55,036 nt of DNA from Eubacteriaceae bacterium (GTDB lineage Bacteria; Bacillota; Clostridia; Lachnospirales; Lachnospiraceae): the NCBI GenBank assembly GCA_910574015.1, contig CAJSYQ010000025.1, positions 1 through 55,036 of the forward strand, written 5' to 3'. The notes under the pieces were generated by a model. That model did not search any database and was not told where the DNA came from. It worked only from the letters and a program-made list of their open reading frames with translations. Below are positions 7,988-16,825 of the stretch, in pieces. How positions within the stretch are numbered: the first letter of the stretch is position 1; every line of letters begins with the position of its first letter. The translations under genes were made by a program, and so were the position numbers.

Positions 7988-9982
7988 TTATTTATACAAT
8001 CCCAGAAACGCAGCAGGCATAAAGTAGCGTCCCTCTAATACCGTGTTCGTGAGAAAAGCAAATTCCTGTGTCGTGAGGTTTTTATACATCGCATATAATA
8101 TCATGTTCTGGTCATATTTCTCTGCCGTCATCTTTGAGGTAACCTTACGCTTTCCCGCATTAAAATTCATAATCTTTTTACTGCTCTCCCGGTTTCTCCA
8201 TACATTCCACCTGGTGAGAGAGGCGTCATTGGGATTTCCGTCCCGCAGGAAATTTTTAATATATCGGCGCATCTGCGTAGTCAGCGCCTGTCTTCCTTTT
8301 TTGTTTTTCAGGGAAATTACATCTGGCGAATATTCCTTATTGTTTGTATATACCCCTCTCAGAAAATCCCTGCTGGCGCCATGATAAGCCCCGACATACT
8401 GACTGTAGAAAGAATCTGTCACACTGGCATTTGTTCCCCAGCGGAAACGAAATGCATAGATCGCCTCATGGCCGGCATCCCGCGATAAAGCTTCTGCTGT
8501 TTTTTCCACATTATATGCCGACTGCAGCTGGCTGCCATATTTAATTCCCTTGCCAAGCAGGTTCATGGTGTCAAATACCATCGTATCAAATATCGTATCA
8601 TAGGAGAAAAACGAGTCATCCCTCCAGGCAAAGGAAGAAAATTCCGTGGCGTCGCTTCCCAGTATAACCGGAACCCGGTTATAGGTCCCCCGGGAAATAA
8701 CGGAGAACCCCTCCTTCGGCAGGACGACACCATCGGTAAATCCCTGAGGAAATTTATCCATCCTCAGATTAAATGTCTTGTACATCTGGGCGATTTCCTT
8801 TGTACTGAGACTATAGAACAGTTCCCTGACTGTGCTGGAAGGAGCCGATTGTATATAACTCAGCGCCTCTGACTTTTTGGCATACAAGCCCCGTTCCACA
8901 AGGACAGCCGCAAGCTTTTTCTCTACGGAGCTCTTCCCCTCCTTCGGAGTACTGACGGTCATGCCGCCGCTCAAGATTACCGCCTTGTGGAACAATCCCT
9001 GCATCACTGGTGAGATCATGCACATAAGTGTGTCCCGGGCACCGGCTGAAAACCCGGAAAGTGTCACATTCCCGGCATCGCCGCCAAAATTGCCGATCTC
9101 ATCCCTGACCCAGCACAGAGCCTGTCGGATGTCCAACAGTGCGAAATTGCCGCTGTTCTCTTCCATTGTGCCATTCTGCAGGGCGGGGTGGTTCAGAAAA
9201 CCAAAGGCCCCCAGGCGAAAGGATACTGTCACGATAACACAGTCCGTCTTCACAGCCAATCCTGAAAAATCGGTATTTGCCGTACCCGAATTGTTACTGC
9301 CGCCGTGCAGATAGACCATGACAGGAAGCTCCTTCTCCTTTGAGTAGGGACGGTAAACATTGACATAGAGACAGTCCTCTGTCCCCGTATAGGAATTCCC
9401 GGATGCCTTTATTGCTCCTTTTCTTTTGGTCACTGCCTTCTTCACGCCGCTCCATGCCTCTACAGGCTGGGGCGCCCTCCAGCGATTCCCGCCACCGGTG
9501 TCCGCGCCGTAGGGGATGCCGTACCAGATCATGGCTGTTCCAGCGCTGTTTTTCGTTCCCTTTACCTTTCCATTCGAAGTAGAACGTATCAGCTTTGGTT
9601 TGGACGGCGGCTGGACGGTGACATATAGGGATATCACATTTTTATTCTTTTTATTATAACCGCGGATATAAGTTTTTCCCGCCTTCATGCCGCGGATCCT
9701 CTCGTTTTTTATCACCTTAACTGTCTTTGGTGAATCTGACTTCCATGTGAGGGCGGCGCTGTTCTTTTTCTTCTTCTCCTTTAATGAACTGTTTTTAATT
9801 ATATATTTTATATTTTTAGTTTTTCCCTTCTTCACTGTAAATCCGATCTTCCTGGCTTTCTTCACAGTGGCTGCCTCCAACGATGCGGCGGCAGGACTGT
9901 GAAGTCCTATCGTACTGCCTAAAAAGAGGGATAAAATCAGAATGATCACACAGATTCTCTTAATCCTTTTATTCATATTCAT
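7988..9982 (-). CDS. Secreted type-B carboxylesterase with N-terminal Ig-like domain
   Basis: A 664-residue exported protein. A signal peptide (1 to about 36) is followed by a Lys-rich beta domain resembling bacterial Ig-like group 2 (about 45-125), then a type-B carboxylesterase (about 135-640) of the PnbA family that hydrolyses carboxylic esters. The catalytic nucleophile is Ser312 in GFSAG, where most relatives have GESAG. The oxyanion motif YLHGG (224-228), the acid in SDATEF and the His in YHGASRDF complete the triad. EDCLYVNVY (202-210) is the second family signature. A GGAGAGCG ribosome binding site precedes the ATG. The Ig-like domain may anchor or space the enzyme at the cell wall. 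The natural substrate is unknown. Confidence 0.9.
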   Translation of the reverse strand: MNMNKRIKRICVIILILSLFLGSTIGLHSPAAASLEAATVKKARKIGFTVKKGKTKNIKYIIKNSSLKEKKKKNSAALTWKSDSPKTVKVIKNERIRGMKAGKTYIRGYNKKNKNVISLYVTVQPPSKPKLIRSTSNGKVKGTKNSAGTAMIWYGIPYGADTGGGNRWRAPQPVEAWSGVKKAVTKRKGAIKASGNSYTGTEDCLYVNVYRPYSKEKELPVMVYLHGGSNNSGTANTDFSGLAVKTDCVIVTVSFRLGAFGFLNHPALQNGTMEENSGNFALLDIRQALCWVRDEIGNFGGDAGNVTLSGFSAGARDTLMCMISPVMQGLFHKAVILSGGMTVSTPKEGKSSVEKKLAAVLVERGLYAKKSEALSYIQSAPSSTVRELFYSLSTKEIAQMYKTFNLRMDKFPQGFTDGVVLPKEGFSVISRGTYNRVPVILGSDATEFSSFAWRDDSFFSYDTIFDTMVFDTMNLLGKGIKYGSQLQSAYNVEKTAEALSRDAGHEAIYAFRFRWGTNASVTDSFYSQYVGAYHGASRDFLRGVYTNNKEYSPDVISLKNKKGRQALTTQMRRYIKNFLRDGNPNDASLTRWNVWRNRESSKKIMNFNAGKRKVTSKMTAEKYDQNMILYAMYKNLTTQEFAFLTNTVLEGRYFMPAAFLGLYK

Positions 9983-10078
9983 CGCTCTCCTGCTGTTCCT
10001 GTCATTTGCTTTGTCAACCGCTTAGTTACATTTAAGTATAAATCGTCTTTCCTCCCGCCGTCAAGCAAAATATTTACA

Positions 10079-10099
10079 GCCATGGCAAAATGCCATGGC
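10079..10099. repeat. Two copies of an 8-bp palindrome
   Basis: GCCATGGC occurs at 10079-10086 and 10092-10099, separated by AAAAT. Because the unit is its own complement, the pair can form an 8-bp hairpin or act as two operator half-sites. No T-run follows in either direction, so it is not a classical terminator. It lies between divergent genes. Confidence 0.6.
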
Positions 10100-10120
10100 A
10101 AAAAAACTTATGGTATATTT

Positions 10121-10163
10121 GCCCGGCATAATTGCCCGGCATAATTGCTCGGCATAATTGCCG
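10121..10163. repeat. 13-bp tandem repeat upstream of the D,D-carboxypeptidase
   Basis: GCCCGGCATAATT is repeated at 10121-10133, 10134-10146 and, with one change, 10147-10159, and a partial unit (GCCG) follows. Each unit carries a CATAAT that resembles a -10 element. It ends about 45 bases before the plus-strand start at 10209. Confidence 0.85.
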
Positions 10164-10208
10164 TATTATCTTCATATGAATGATATATAGTCAAAGCAGG
10201 AGGTCCCA

Positions 10209-11405
10209 ATGAAGAAACTAATATGGTTTACCACCCTTCTTTTCCTGATGTTTCCACTCGCTGCCGCCACCGGATCACGCGCCGAAACAACAGATGCCGG
10301 TGCTTCCGGTTCTGCTGTAAATATTTCAGCGAAAGCCGCTGTCCTGATAGAGGGTAACACCGGGGAAATTATTTTTGAGAAGAATAAGGATACGGAACTG
10401 GTTCCCGCCAGTATCACTAAGATCATGACACTGACACTGATCTTTGATGCCATCGAGCAGGGGAAGATTTCTCTGGAGGATTCTGTTACAGTCAGCGAAT
10501 ATGCCGCCAGCATGGGCGGTTCCCAAGTCTTCCTTGAGCCCCAGGAAACACAGACAGTCAATACGATGATCAAATGCATCAGTATCGCCAGTGCCAATGA
10601 CGCAGCCGTGGCCATGGCAGAGAAGATTGCCGGATCGGAACAAAATTTCGTGAAGATGATGAACCAGAAAGCCAAAGAACTTGGTATGAAGCACACCCAG
10701 TTTAAAAACTGCAGCGGCCTGGACGATGACATCAAATCTGGACATTTCTCCAGCGCCTACGACGTCGCCCTGATGTCGAGAGAGCTGATTATGGAACACC
10801 CACAGATATCCGATTATTCCACTGTGTGGATGGACTCCATCACCCACAAAACGAAAAAGGGTGAGACGGAATTTGGCCTGACCAATACGAATAAGCTGGT
10901 GCGGTTCTATGATGGCATAACGGGATTAAAAACAGGTTCCACAAGCAAGGCAAAATATTGCCTCAGCGCCACAGCCAGACGGGATGGACTGAATCTGATC
11001 GCCGTCGTCATGGCGGCCCCGGATCATAAAGTCCGGTTCACCGAAGCACAGGCACTTCTTGATTATGGGTTTGCCAACTGCAGTACATATGAGGACGATT
11101 ATGCCGATATGAAATGGGAACCGATGCGGATCAAAAACGGGATTCCTTCCGAGATCGCAGTTTACCCGAAGACAAAATTTACCCATACCTTTACTTCTGA
11201 ATACAATGCCGCGGACATAAAAAAGATGGTGAGCTACAAGGATGTGACGGCTCCTGTCAAAAACGGAGACGAGGTGGGTTCCATCATATACACCTACCAT
11301 GGAGCGGAGATTGGGAGTATGCCCATACTTGCCAGGCAGGATGCGAAAGAGGCCGGATATGTGGATATGCTGCTCCTCTCTCTAAAAAAGATGTTTATGC
11401 TTTAA
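10209..11405 (+). CDS. dacF: D-alanyl-D-alanine carboxypeptidase (DacF/PBP5 type)
   Basis: A 398-residue S11-family penicillin-binding protein that trims the terminal D-Ala from peptidoglycan stem peptides outside the membrane. A signal peptide covers about 1-25. The three penicillin-binding motifs are S68-I-T-K71, S128-A-N130 and K241-T-G243. A PBP5-like C-terminal beta domain follows, and the last about 20 residues form a weakly amphipathic end suited to membrane association. AGGAGG lies 6 bases before the ATG. It is the only plus-strand gene in the first 24 kb and is divergent from the carboxylesterase. The exact paralogue (dacA, dacB or dacF) cannot be decided by eye. Confidence 0.93.
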   Translation: MKKLIWFTTLLFLMFPLAAATGSRAETTDAGASGSAVNISAKAAVLIEGNTGEIIFEKNKDTELVPASITKIMTLTLIFDAIEQGKISLEDSVTVSEYAASMGGSQVFLEPQETQTVNTMIKCISIASANDAAVAMAEKIAGSEQNFVKMMNQKAKELGMKHTQFKNCSGLDDDIKSGHFSSAYDVALMSRELIMEHPQISDYSTVWMDSITHKTKKGETEFGLTNTNKLVRFYDGITGLKTGSTSKAKYCLSATARRDGLNLIAVVMAAPDHKVRFTEAQALLDYGFANCSTYEDDYADMKWEPMRIKNGIPSEIAVYPKTKFTHTFTSEYNAADIKKMVSYKDVTAPVKNGDEVGSIIYTYHGAEIGSMPILARQDAKEAGYVDMLLLSLKKMFML

Positions 11406-11409
11406 AAAA

Positions 11410-11459
11410 GCGTCGACTGAAAATCGCGACGCTCCAAGAATCAGCAAGGCTGATTCTTG
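11410..11459. repeat. Two successive hairpins after the carboxypeptidase gene
   Basis: GCGTCG (11410-11415) pairs with CGACGC (11427-11432). A perfect 11-bp stem, CAAGAATCAGC (11435-11445) with GCTGATTCTTG (11449-11459), follows with a 3-base loop. No T-run follows the second. They may help to end or stabilise the dacF transcript, or be a dispersed palindromic repeat. Confidence 0.6.
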
Positions 11460-11488
11460 CTCCGCACAAGACGGTCTTTCCTATAAGA

Positions 11489-11530
11489 TAAAAAGTCCCC
11501 AAAGTCCTGTATTATTTCGGACTTTGGGGA
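11489..11530 (-). terminator. Rho-independent terminator of purE
   Basis: On the minus strand TCCCCAAAGTCC (11530-11519) pairs with GGACTTTGGGGA (11507-11496) and is followed by TTTTT, 15 bases past the purE stop codon. It also faces the end of the converging dacF transcript. Confidence 0.9.
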
Positions 11531-11544
11531 TCTGATACCGGACT

Positions 11545-12060
11545 TTATTTCATCTGTTCTATATAGGCATCATGACCGAGCCGGCCAAGCTTTTCTGCCT
11601 TTGCCTGTACGCCCTCTTTCATCTCCATTTTATAAGCCTTCAGTGTTTTGCGCAGCTCCGGATCGGCTACGGAAAGGATCTTCGCTGCCAGTATTGCCGC
11701 ATTGGCTGCCCCGTCGATGGCAACCGTGGCAACCGGGATACCAGACGGCATCTGCACAATGGAATACAGGCTGTCCACACCGCCAAGACTCTTTGTATGA
11801 ATGGGAATCCCAATCACCGGAAGGTCAAACAGTGCCGCACACATTCCCGGAAGATGGGCTGCCCCGCCCGCGCCGGCGATGATCACCTCAATCCCTCTCT
11901 CCTCTGCCTTAGTGGCATATTCTACAAAGATATCCGGCATCCGGTGTGCCGAGATGATCGTCATCTCATATTCAACACCAAACTTTTCCAGCATATCTGC
12001 CGCCTTTTTCATAACAGGAAGATCGGAATCGCTTCCCATCAGAATCCCTACTTTACCCAT
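11545..12060 (-). CDS. purE: N5-carboxyaminoimidazole ribonucleotide mutase (PurE)
   Basis: A 171-residue protein of the PurE family, which interconverts N5-CAIR and CAIR (class I) in purine synthesis. The GSDSDLPVM loop (9-17), the SAHRMPD motif (about 39-45) with the catalytic His, and the GAGGAAHLPGM loop are intact. A GGAGG ribosome binding site stands 9 bases before the ATG. It follows the aminopeptidase gene by 15 bases and ends at a strong terminator, so it is the last gene of that operon. It is about 30 kb away from purM-purN-purD. No purK is seen nearby. Confidence 0.96.
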   Translation of the reverse strand: MGKVGILMGSDSDLPVMKKAADMLEKFGVEYEMTIISAHRMPDIFVEYATKAEERGIEVIIAGAGGAAHLPGMCAALFDLPVIGIPIHTKSLGGVDSLYSIVQMPSGIPVATVAIDGAANAAILAAKILSVADPELRKTLKAYKMEMKEGVQAKAEKLGRLGHDAYIEQMK

Positions 12061-12075
12061 AATACTTTTCCTCCA

Positions 12076-14052
12076 TTATTTACTTATTTCATCTAATACC
12101 GCATTTAGGCTCTCTGTCCCGGGGAGGACAAACCGCCCCTGCCGGATCAGAGGTATTGTCTGCCCTGCCTTTGAATGAACAACAATATCCCCCAGTTCAT
12201 CATACGGTATCGTAATATCCGTATGACAGTTAAAATATGCCTGGGAAATATCCGTGTGGCGCAGGACAGAGCATTCATTCTCCTTCGCCACGATCTCTTT
12301 GCCGTCTGGATTGTGCAGAACCACGTCCTCACTCATGGAATAACAGGTATCTCCCACTGCAAAGTGCGGGCCCGTCTTCTCCGCAATAAGGATGGGCAGC
12401 TTTGCCTCGATCCCATATTTCCTTCCCATCACAAAGGCCGTCGTATTTGTCCCAATGGCAAATTCGCCCATAGGAAGGGTCTGCCTGTTGTGCAGCACAT
12501 TTTCCTTAATATATTTCTTATTCTCTTCTTCTGACCCGTAATTGGAACAGGTGTACTCCCTTATCATGCCATCCTCAAATATCAGCTCCAGATCCTTGTA
12601 ACAGAGTCCGTTGAGATATACCTGGGTCACATGAAGGACGCCCTCCGTCCCAGTGAGCTGGGGGGAAGTGAATACCTCACCCACCGGAATATTCACATCT
12701 GCAAGACAATTTTCAAAGTTTGTCTGCTTCTGTGGATCCTGTAAATGATGGAGCATGACTTTCAGATCTGTCCGGTTGCCGTCCCGGCCAGTGACACTCA
12801 CATATTCCCCCTGGTCCAGCGCATCGATCAGGGCCTGCTGGATTCTCTGATACTTCTGCATATCCAGCGTGTTGACCTCCACCGTCGCCCGGAAGATTTC
12901 CTCAAATCGTTCTCCAATATCCGGGATGGGGTAAGCTATGATCGTAAAGCTGTATGAGTCCTGGGGAATATACCGGTTCTGGATCAGGGAAAAATCCCTT
13001 GTATATTCCACGGACAGCTTTTCCTGCTCCTTATTGTAAGACGGGCTCTCTTTCTTTGTCTCCGGGACAAACAACTTCTCTCCGAACACTTCGATTACTG
13101 CTGGTCCGGCATATAAAGCCGCCTCTTCCTTGTATCTCTCGTAGATTTTCTCCACATATTTCAGCCGTTGCTGTGTCAGCGCTTTGTTCAAAAAGAGAGC
13201 ATCGTCGTAACGGTGGTCATAGGGAAGCTGCCGGTTCGGTGATGTGCACGACACCCCGTTTCTTCTGGAAAAGATCGGCTTTAACCCCATTTTTTCAAAT
13301 TGATATACGGCCTGGCGTACCATAGGTTCAAATCCGATGTTATAACGGATCTGCACAGCCTTCTTCTTCGAGAGATCGATCCCTGCAATCTCAAATCCCT
13401 TTTGGAAACCTTCTGTATAAGTAGAGGCCATTTCCGTTAATGTCTCTACAGGAAGTCCTGAAAGAAATTCAGACATCCTCATCTCATTCTCCGTAATATG
13501 ATCCCCGTAACGGTACAGGTAGGCGGGATCCTTCAGGTCGCTGTTCATTACTATGTCATAGACAAGGGATTTCTCCGGGCAGAGCATCCGACGGATATTT
13601 GTCTCCATCCGCTCTTCATCATAGTCATGGACAAAATAGTACATTGTCTCTTTGAGACATCGTTCTGTGTCTTCCTCCGTCTGAAGCACGGTTACTGCCT
13701 GAAGAAACAGCTCCATCCGGATCGTTACCTCATAGAGCTCCTTCTCATATGCCGGAATAATGGCTTCACGGCACTTTGTATAAAACCAGCACAGGTATTG
13801 GCCTGTCTTTTCGCCGAACCTTTTTACCGCATAGGCGGGGTTGGCATAGGATGTATCATAGGCACTGCCCTTCACATCCTGATAGAACTGCCTGTTCAGC
13901 CGGACATAATCCGGCGCTGTCTCCTCAAACAGCTCTGCCATCTGGCGAAACAGCCCGGCCGACTGTTGGATGTAATCCGTATAGATTCCCATATCCTCGC
14001 TGGCAAGGCCGCTGATCCGTTCCATGCAGAGTCTAAATCTCTCTTCTACCAA
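12076..14052 (-). CDS. M29-type aminopeptidase with long N-terminal extension
   Basis: A 658-residue cytoplasmic protein. The C-terminal about 380 residues match the thermophilic (M29) aminopeptidase fold, with the expected metal ligands in GEVFTSP, GEFAIGTNT, GPHFAVGD and the CHTDI segment. It should release N-terminal residues from peptides using two metal ions. The N-terminal about 260 residues form a helical domain not found in classical AmpS/AmpT, so the protein is longer than the usual about 410 residues. The start is TTG at 14052 after AAAGGACAGTG. It lies just after rnpB and 15 bases before purE. Confidence 0.8.
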   Translation of the reverse strand: MVEERFRLCMERISGLASEDMGIYTDYIQQSAGLFRQMAELFEETAPDYVRLNRQFYQDVKGSAYDTSYANPAYAVKRFGEKTGQYLCWFYTKCREAIIPAYEKELYEVTIRMELFLQAVTVLQTEEDTERCLKETMYYFVHDYDEERMETNIRRMLCPEKSLVYDIVMNSDLKDPAYLYRYGDHITENEMRMSEFLSGLPVETLTEMASTYTEGFQKGFEIAGIDLSKKKAVQIRYNIGFEPMVRQAVYQFEKMGLKPIFSRRNGVSCTSPNRQLPYDHRYDDALFLNKALTQQRLKYVEKIYERYKEEAALYAGPAVIEVFGEKLFVPETKKESPSYNKEQEKLSVEYTRDFSLIQNRYIPQDSYSFTIIAYPIPDIGERFEEIFRATVEVNTLDMQKYQRIQQALIDALDQGEYVSVTGRDGNRTDLKVMLHHLQDPQKQTNFENCLADVNIPVGEVFTSPQLTGTEGVLHVTQVYLNGLCYKDLELIFEDGMIREYTCSNYGSEEENKKYIKENVLHNRQTLPMGEFAIGTNTTAFVMGRKYGIEAKLPILIAEKTGPHFAVGDTCYSMSEDVVLHNPDGKEIVAKENECSVLRHTDISQAYFNCHTDITIPYDELGDIVVHSKAGQTIPLIRQGRFVLPGTESLNAVLDEISK

Positions 14053-14078
14053 TTTTTACACTGTCCTTTCTGTCAATA

Positions 14079-14426
14079 TGAGCAGCACGATAAGCCGGGT
14101 TCTGTCATTGAGTGATCATCTATCTGGACCTGCTGTTGCCAGCAGGCTCTAGCGACCTACCCGAAAGCACGACGGGCCGCCGTATCGCTCTCTGTTCGGT
14201 CTTGCTTCGGATGGGGTTTACATATGCCCTCCCTGTTACCAGAGAGGCGGTGGGCTCTTACCCCGCCATTCCACCCTTACCACGTCATACCGTGGCGGTA
14301 TATTTCTGTTGCACTTGCCTGGGAGTCACCTCCACCGGACGTTATCCGGCATCCTGCCCTGTGAAGCCCGGACTTTCCTCACCCGTTCCCTTTCGTCTGA
14401 ACGGGTGCGATCACCTGTGCTGCTCA
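14079..14426 (-). ncRNA. rnpB: RNase P RNA (M1-type ribozyme)
   Basis: The minus strand carries the conserved blocks of bacterial RNase P RNA. These are GAGGAAAGTCCGGGCTTCAC near the 5' end, the CAGGGCAGGATGCCGG region, GGTAAGGGTGGAA in the middle, GACCGAACAGAGAG, GGGTAGGTCGCTAG and the 3' block ACAGAACCCGGCTTA. The ends GAGCAGCAC (14426 side) and GTGCTGCTC (14087-14079) pair as helix P1. The RNA is the catalytic subunit that removes 5' leaders from pre-tRNAs. It lies between the nucleoside kinase and aminopeptidase genes and has its own promoter inside the former. Exact ends may differ by a few bases. Confidence 0.97.
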
Positions 14427-14439
14427 TAATCAGACTGGG

Positions 14440-16089
14440 CTAATTCAAAAGTATACCACCGCCGATAAATTCACGCAAGATAGAATTTAGCGGAACATCG
14501 TGCGGATCGATGGGAATAAAATAATCCAGGAATTTCAGCAGGCGCTGCGCCTCAGCATATTCCTTTGATTCCCTGGGCACCTGAAAGAGAACCGGATCCG
14601 CATAGAGCTTCATGGCGGCCAGCTCATAGATCAGTGCCGAATTGAACATGGCATCTGCCTGTTCCTGAAAAGGAAAGATATTCTCCTGTTCTCCCTTTCT
14701 CACCGAATCCCACATAGAGATGGTCTTCTGGGCCGAATTTCCCCGTGTCCTGGCGTCCCGAATGATACGCCGGATCAAACGGGCTTCTGATGTGGGAATC
14801 CGGTTATGTATATCCAGGTTCAATGTGGTGAGGGCGCTGATATATATCTTAAACTTGTCCTCCTGGGGAATGGCATATGTCAGCTTGTCATTGAGTCCGT
14901 GAATCCCCTCGATCACAAGTATGTCACTGTCCCCCAGCTGCAGGACAGGCTTATCATATTCACGGTTTCCCGTAATGAAATTATAAGTGGGCAGCTGGAC
15001 GGGCTTTCCGACAAGAAGCGCGGTCAGATCCGCATTGAACTGTTTGATATCAATGGCTTCCAGACACTCATAATCAAATCTGCCGTCCTCATCCTTCGGC
15101 GTATCCACCCGGTTTACAAAATAGTCATCCAGGGCAATTGGATACGGTGTCAGCCCCAGTGTCTTTAACTGGGTGGACAGACGGTACGAAAATGTGGTTT
15201 TCCCGGATGAAGAAGGTCCCGCGATAGTAATGATACGGCATCCCTTTTCCGCAATCTCCACGGCAATATCGCCGATCCGCTTTTCATGCAGCGCCTCCTG
15301 TGTCAGCATCAGCTCCTGCATCTTCCCCCGGACGACAGCCTCATTGAGTTCGCCCACGGTGGAAACCTGGAGCTTATTGTGCCATTCATTTGCCATCTGC
15401 ATCGTCTTGTACTGTTTGATGCTGGGACGGAATTCCGGCATGGTGGTAGGCTCCTGCCGTTTTGGCGCCACAAAGACAAAACCATCTTCAAAGAGTTTTA
15501 ATTCAAAATAACTCAGGATCGAGGTACTGTAGGGCATGGCCCCATAATAATAGTCTGTAAAATTTCCCAGATCATATACCGTCATCCGGGAATTTCTCCG
15601 GTATTCCATGAGTTTGCTCTTCGCCCTCATATTCAGGCTGTCAAAGAGCTGTTTGGCGTCCCTGGTGCGTATCACTCGTTTCTGAAAGGGGATATCCATC
15701 TCAACATAGCTGCGCATCCTCTTTTCAATGCGGTCCAGCATCTCCTGATCCAGCACGGCCTTTCCGGTAATCTGACAGAAATACCCGCTGTCAAGGCAGA
15801 AATGAATGACCACCTGCTCATATTCTTCCCTTTTCAGTTCTTTATTTACCGCCTTCACAAGCAGCATGGAAAGTCCCCGTATGTAGGCCCGGTTGCCGTC
15901 ACTGTCCTGGATCGTGCAAAATTCAATCTGGCTCCCCTCTTTCACCTTATGGTAGAGCTCCTGAATCTGCCCGTTTACCCTGGCTACGATAACAGGATAT
16001 GGATAATTTACCTGAAACCGTCTGCTCAGGTCGTATAAGGTCGTCCCCTCCTCACAATTGATCTGATGATTCTCTACTGTTACGATCAA
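14440..16089 (-). CDS. TGS-domain nucleoside kinase (uridine kinase-like)
   Basis: About 549 residues combining a TGS domain (about 1-65), a threonyl-tRNA-synthetase-like second additional domain and a C-terminal phosphoribulokinase/uridine kinase domain with Walker A GPSSSGKTTF and a LDDYFVNR segment. Relatives in Clostridia are annotated as nucleoside kinase or uridine kinase. Phosphorylation of uridine or cytidine is likely but not certain, and the tRNA-synthetase-like front may confer a regulatory role. I choose TTG at 16089, 5 bases after AGGAGGTG, over an in-frame ATG at 16125 that would overlap trmK. The resulting protein begins IVTVENHQI, as TGS domains do. Confidence 0.85.
   Translation of the reverse strand: MIVTVENHQINCEEGTTLYDLSRRFQVNYPYPVIVARVNGQIQELYHKVKEGSQIEFCTIQDSDGNRAYIRGLSMLLVKAVNKELKREEYEQVVIHFCLDSGYFCQITGKAVLDQEMLDRIEKRMRSYVEMDIPFQKRVIRTRDAKQLFDSLNMRAKSKLMEYRRNSRMTVYDLGNFTDYYYGAMPYSTSILSYFELKLFEDGFVFVAPKRQEPTTMPEFRPSIKQYKTMQMANEWHNKLQVSTVGELNEAVVRGKMQELMLTQEALHEKRIGDIAVEIAEKGCRIITIAGPSSSGKTTFSYRLSTQLKTLGLTPYPIALDDYFVNRVDTPKDEDGRFDYECLEAIDIKQFNADLTALLVGKPVQLPTYNFITGNREYDKPVLQLGDSDILVIEGIHGLNDKLTYAIPQEDKFKIYISALTTLNLDIHNRIPTSEARLIRRIIRDARTRGNSAQKTISMWDSVRKGEQENIFPFQEQADAMFNSALIYELAAMKLYADPVLFQVPRESKEYAEAQRLLKFLDYFIPIDPHDVPLNSILREFIGGGILLN
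14450..14478 (-). promoter_or_regulatory. Promoter of rnpB, inside the nucleoside kinase gene
   Basis: On the minus strand TTGCGT (14478-14473), a 17-base spacer and TATACT (14455-14450). It overlaps the last codons of the upstream gene and would start transcription roughly 15-20 bases before the P1 helix of the RNase P RNA. Confidence 0.65.
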
Positions 16090-16111
16090 TCTCTCACCTC
16101 CTGTAACATTA

Positions 16112-16825
16112 TTATCTATTTTCATCTGCCCTCTGATATAGAGACAGCGTCTCTGAAAGCAGTGCCAGTGTATGGCGCTGCCGGATCAGCCCCGCGGCTG
16201 CACCGGAAGTAGTCTGCCTCTCCAGCTCACCGGCGACCCGCTCCGCCTTCTCTCTCTCCTCCAGAAGATAAGAGTAATATACCGGATCCTGTCTTTGGGG
16301 CAAAATCCAGCCGTAACGATATTCCGCACCGGTATAATTTCTTACCTCGTCGCTTCGCACCGCCCGGATCGCAGCATACCATTTTCCCCCGTCTCGGCAG
16401 CAGCGTTCCTCTTCTATCTGGAAACCCATGGCTGTAAGCTGCCTTCTCACCTCTTCCACATCGGACTGCGGCTGCAGAACAAGAGTCTCTGTCTCTGCAA
16501 GAATCTCCTTCCTCCCGTTCAGAATGCTGCAGACCAGCCTGCCGCCCATTCCTGACAACAAAAGCGTATCTGTCTCCCCCGGTCTCAATTTCTCCAGTCC
16601 GTCGCTGAGACGGCACTCAATCCTGTCTGACAGCCCCGCCGCCGCAATATTTCTTCTGGCTGCCGATAAGGGCCCCTCTCTTATATCCAGTGCCAGGATC
16701 CTGTCGCATATTCTCTCTTCTGCCAGATAAATGGAAACGAAACCGTGGTCGCAGCCAATGTCTGCTATCCTTGACCCCAGCGGTACCAGATCCGCATTCA
16801 TCTGGAGACGTGCCGACAGCTTCAT
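16112..16825 (-). CDS. trmK: tRNA (adenine(22)-N1)-methyltransferase TrmK
   Basis: A 237-residue SAM-dependent methyltransferase of the TrmK (YqfN) family, which makes m1A22 in bacterial tRNAs. The SAM loop ADIGCDHGF (22-30), LALDIREGPL and the SGMGG motif (about 89-93) are typical. Its ATG overlaps the rpoD stop codon (TGATG), showing translational coupling. The rpoD-trmK order is conserved in Firmicutes. Confidence 0.93.
   Translation of the reverse strand: MKLSARLQMNADLVPLGSRIADIGCDHGFVSIYLAEERICDRILALDIREGPLSAARRNIAAAGLSDRIECRLSDGLEKLRPGETDTLLLSGMGGRLVCSILNGRKEILAETETLVLQPQSDVEEVRRQLTAMGFQIEEERCCRDGGKWYAAIRAVRSDEVRNYTGAEYRYGWILPQRQDPVYYSYLLEEREKAERVAGELERQTTSGAAAGLIRQRHTLALLSETLSLYQRADENR

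Noticed and set aside
14112-14429. Plus-strand open frame of 105 codons
   Set aside because: It is antisense to the conserved RNase P RNA. The apparent protein is a by-product of the RNA sequence.
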